Below, piece by piece: positions 63,181-64,000 of a stretch of 64,000 nucleotides of DNA (position 1 is its first letter; each line of letters begins with the position of its first letter). The notes beneath the pieces are model-generated. The model had not been told where the DNA came from. It saw only the letters and a program-made list of their open reading frames with translations, and ran no database searches. Made by a program: the position numbers and the translations under genes. The stretch lies in NCBI GenBank assembly GCA_963662175.1, contig OY759225.1, positions 12,455,601 to 12,519,600 on the forward strand. Reading direction: 5' to 3'. The stretch is from Aradus depressus (taxonomy: Eukaryota; Arthropoda; Insecta; Hemiptera; Aradidae).

Positions 63181-64000
63181 CTGTGGCGTTCAAAAGTATT
63201 TGCACAAGCAATATTTTACTCATAATCATAGTAAGGGATAACTAAAAAAATCATATAACTAGATATACAAAAACGTTATTTATTTATGCATATATTTGCG
63301 TAAAAACCGTTAATGCGAAATAAGAATACATATTTTTACAACAATTTTCTTGAAAAAGCTCCGTTCAAAAGTATTTGCACAAATTATACTGGTTATTTTA
63401 ATTAGTACAGTAATTCTATACCTAAGTGTGTTTACTCTTTTTGTTTACATTTCCTTTCTCACTCAATTAGGGATTAACATTCTTCAGAATAGTCTACTAT
63501 TTTAATCCAGTCTCAGTCAACATGGCACCGAAGAAACGTGAGTTATCCCAGGCAGTAAGGGGAAATATTATTTTATTGAGCAACCAAGGCAAAACCTACC
63601 GTGAAATTGGGAATATTTTAAATTAAAATTTTTCTACAGTCCGTTATCTCATAAAAAGGTTCGAGGAGACAGGAAATACGTTAAATAAGCAACGAACAGG
63701 ACGACCAAGGGCTCTGACATAACGGGAGTGTAGGGATATCGTATGGGAAGTAAAGGCACACCCATCCACAAGTGGTTGGCAATTAGTCAATAAGGTCGAA
63801 TTGACTACTGAAAAACGTGTGAGTGAATCAACAGTAAAAAGAGCGCTCTATAAAGCTGATTTTCATGGAAGAGTTCCAAGGAAAAAACCCTTCATATCTG
63901 AGGTCAACAGGAAAAAAAGGTTGGAATTTGCAAAAACCCATCTCAGCAAGCCAATGGAATTTTGGCAAAGCGTCCTCTTTAGTGATAAGAGCAAATTTAA
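63181..64000 (+). mobile_element. Tc1-type transposon, truncated by the window end
   Basis: After TA at 63179-63180 the left terminus reads CTGTGGCGTTCAAAAGTATT. A direct repeat of the inner part (GTTCAAAAGTATTTGCACAA) lies at 63363-63382, an IR/DR-type arrangement. A transposase frame begins at 63522. Confidence 0.88.
63522..64000 (+). pseudogene. Tc1 transposase pseudogene, 3' part outside window
   Basis: ATG at 63522 opens MAPKKRELSQAVRGNIILLS and the HTH. A stop near 63624 (ILN then TAA) and another near 63719 interrupt it. The text continues FSTVRYLIKRFEETGNTLN, GRPRAL, and VSESTVKRALYKADFHGRVP. It reaches FWQSVLFSDKSKF, where the first catalytic Asp (F-S-D-K-S) lies at the very edge. 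The two stops make this copy inactive. Confidence 0.9.

Overview
This window reads as AT-rich, very repeat-dense nuclear DNA of an insect. The evidence is spliceosomal genes with GT-AG introns, a nicotinic acetylcholine receptor subunit of insect beta1 type, a 7tm_6 odorant receptor (a family confined to insects), and many mariner/Tc1, hAT, non-LTR and tRNA-derived SINE insertions. I cannot fix the species from sequence alone; a hemimetabolous insect with a large genome is a guess.

Three host genes are supported. (1) A COX7A-like cytochrome c oxidase subunit on the minus strand: CDS 4400-4654, with a non-coding first exon near 5.9 kb and a 1.2 kb 5'UTR intron. (2) A complete nicotinic acetylcholine receptor beta1 subunit on the minus strand, rebuilt here as 11 coding exons between 48946 (start) and 14103 (stop). 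All joints are phase-consistent and the CDS totals 1602 nt, encoding 533 aa. Introns reach 10 kb and are packed with repeats. (3) An odorant receptor on the plus strand: four exons from 52480 to 62612 giving 417 codons. The short terminal exon usual for the family is not seen, so the gene probably runs past the window end.

The rest is a layered fossil record of mobile elements. SINE-A is tRNA-derived, about 345 bp, with roughly 25 full or partial copies, target-site duplications (TSDs) of 10-14 bp in the best cases, and a 3' tail made of the insect telomeric pentamer. SINE-B is a second tRNA-derived SINE of about 210 bp. Fragments of at least three non-LTR retrotransposon families are present. 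DNA transposons include three degraded mariners, a Tc1-type element at the right edge, a deleted Tc1/mariner-superfamily element with one long ORF, several hAT-type elements with 8-bp TSDs, two pogo-like non-autonomous elements and several MITEs. Nested insertions let the order of events and exact termini be read in several places.

The most unusual object is a 3.16 kb transposon at 55574-58737 in odorant receptor intron 1. It has terminal inverted repeats of nearly 700 bp, an apparent 3-bp TSD (GTT) proven by its insertion into a SINE-B copy, and a broken gene for a Cys-rich protein whose family I know only as repeat-associated and functionally unassigned. Other notable structures are two adjacent large palindromes at 17.9-18.3 kb, a 7 x 61 bp tandem array whose units carry a splice-donor consensus on the minus strand, and an inverted pair of SINE-containing duplicates at 21.5 and 36.5 kb.
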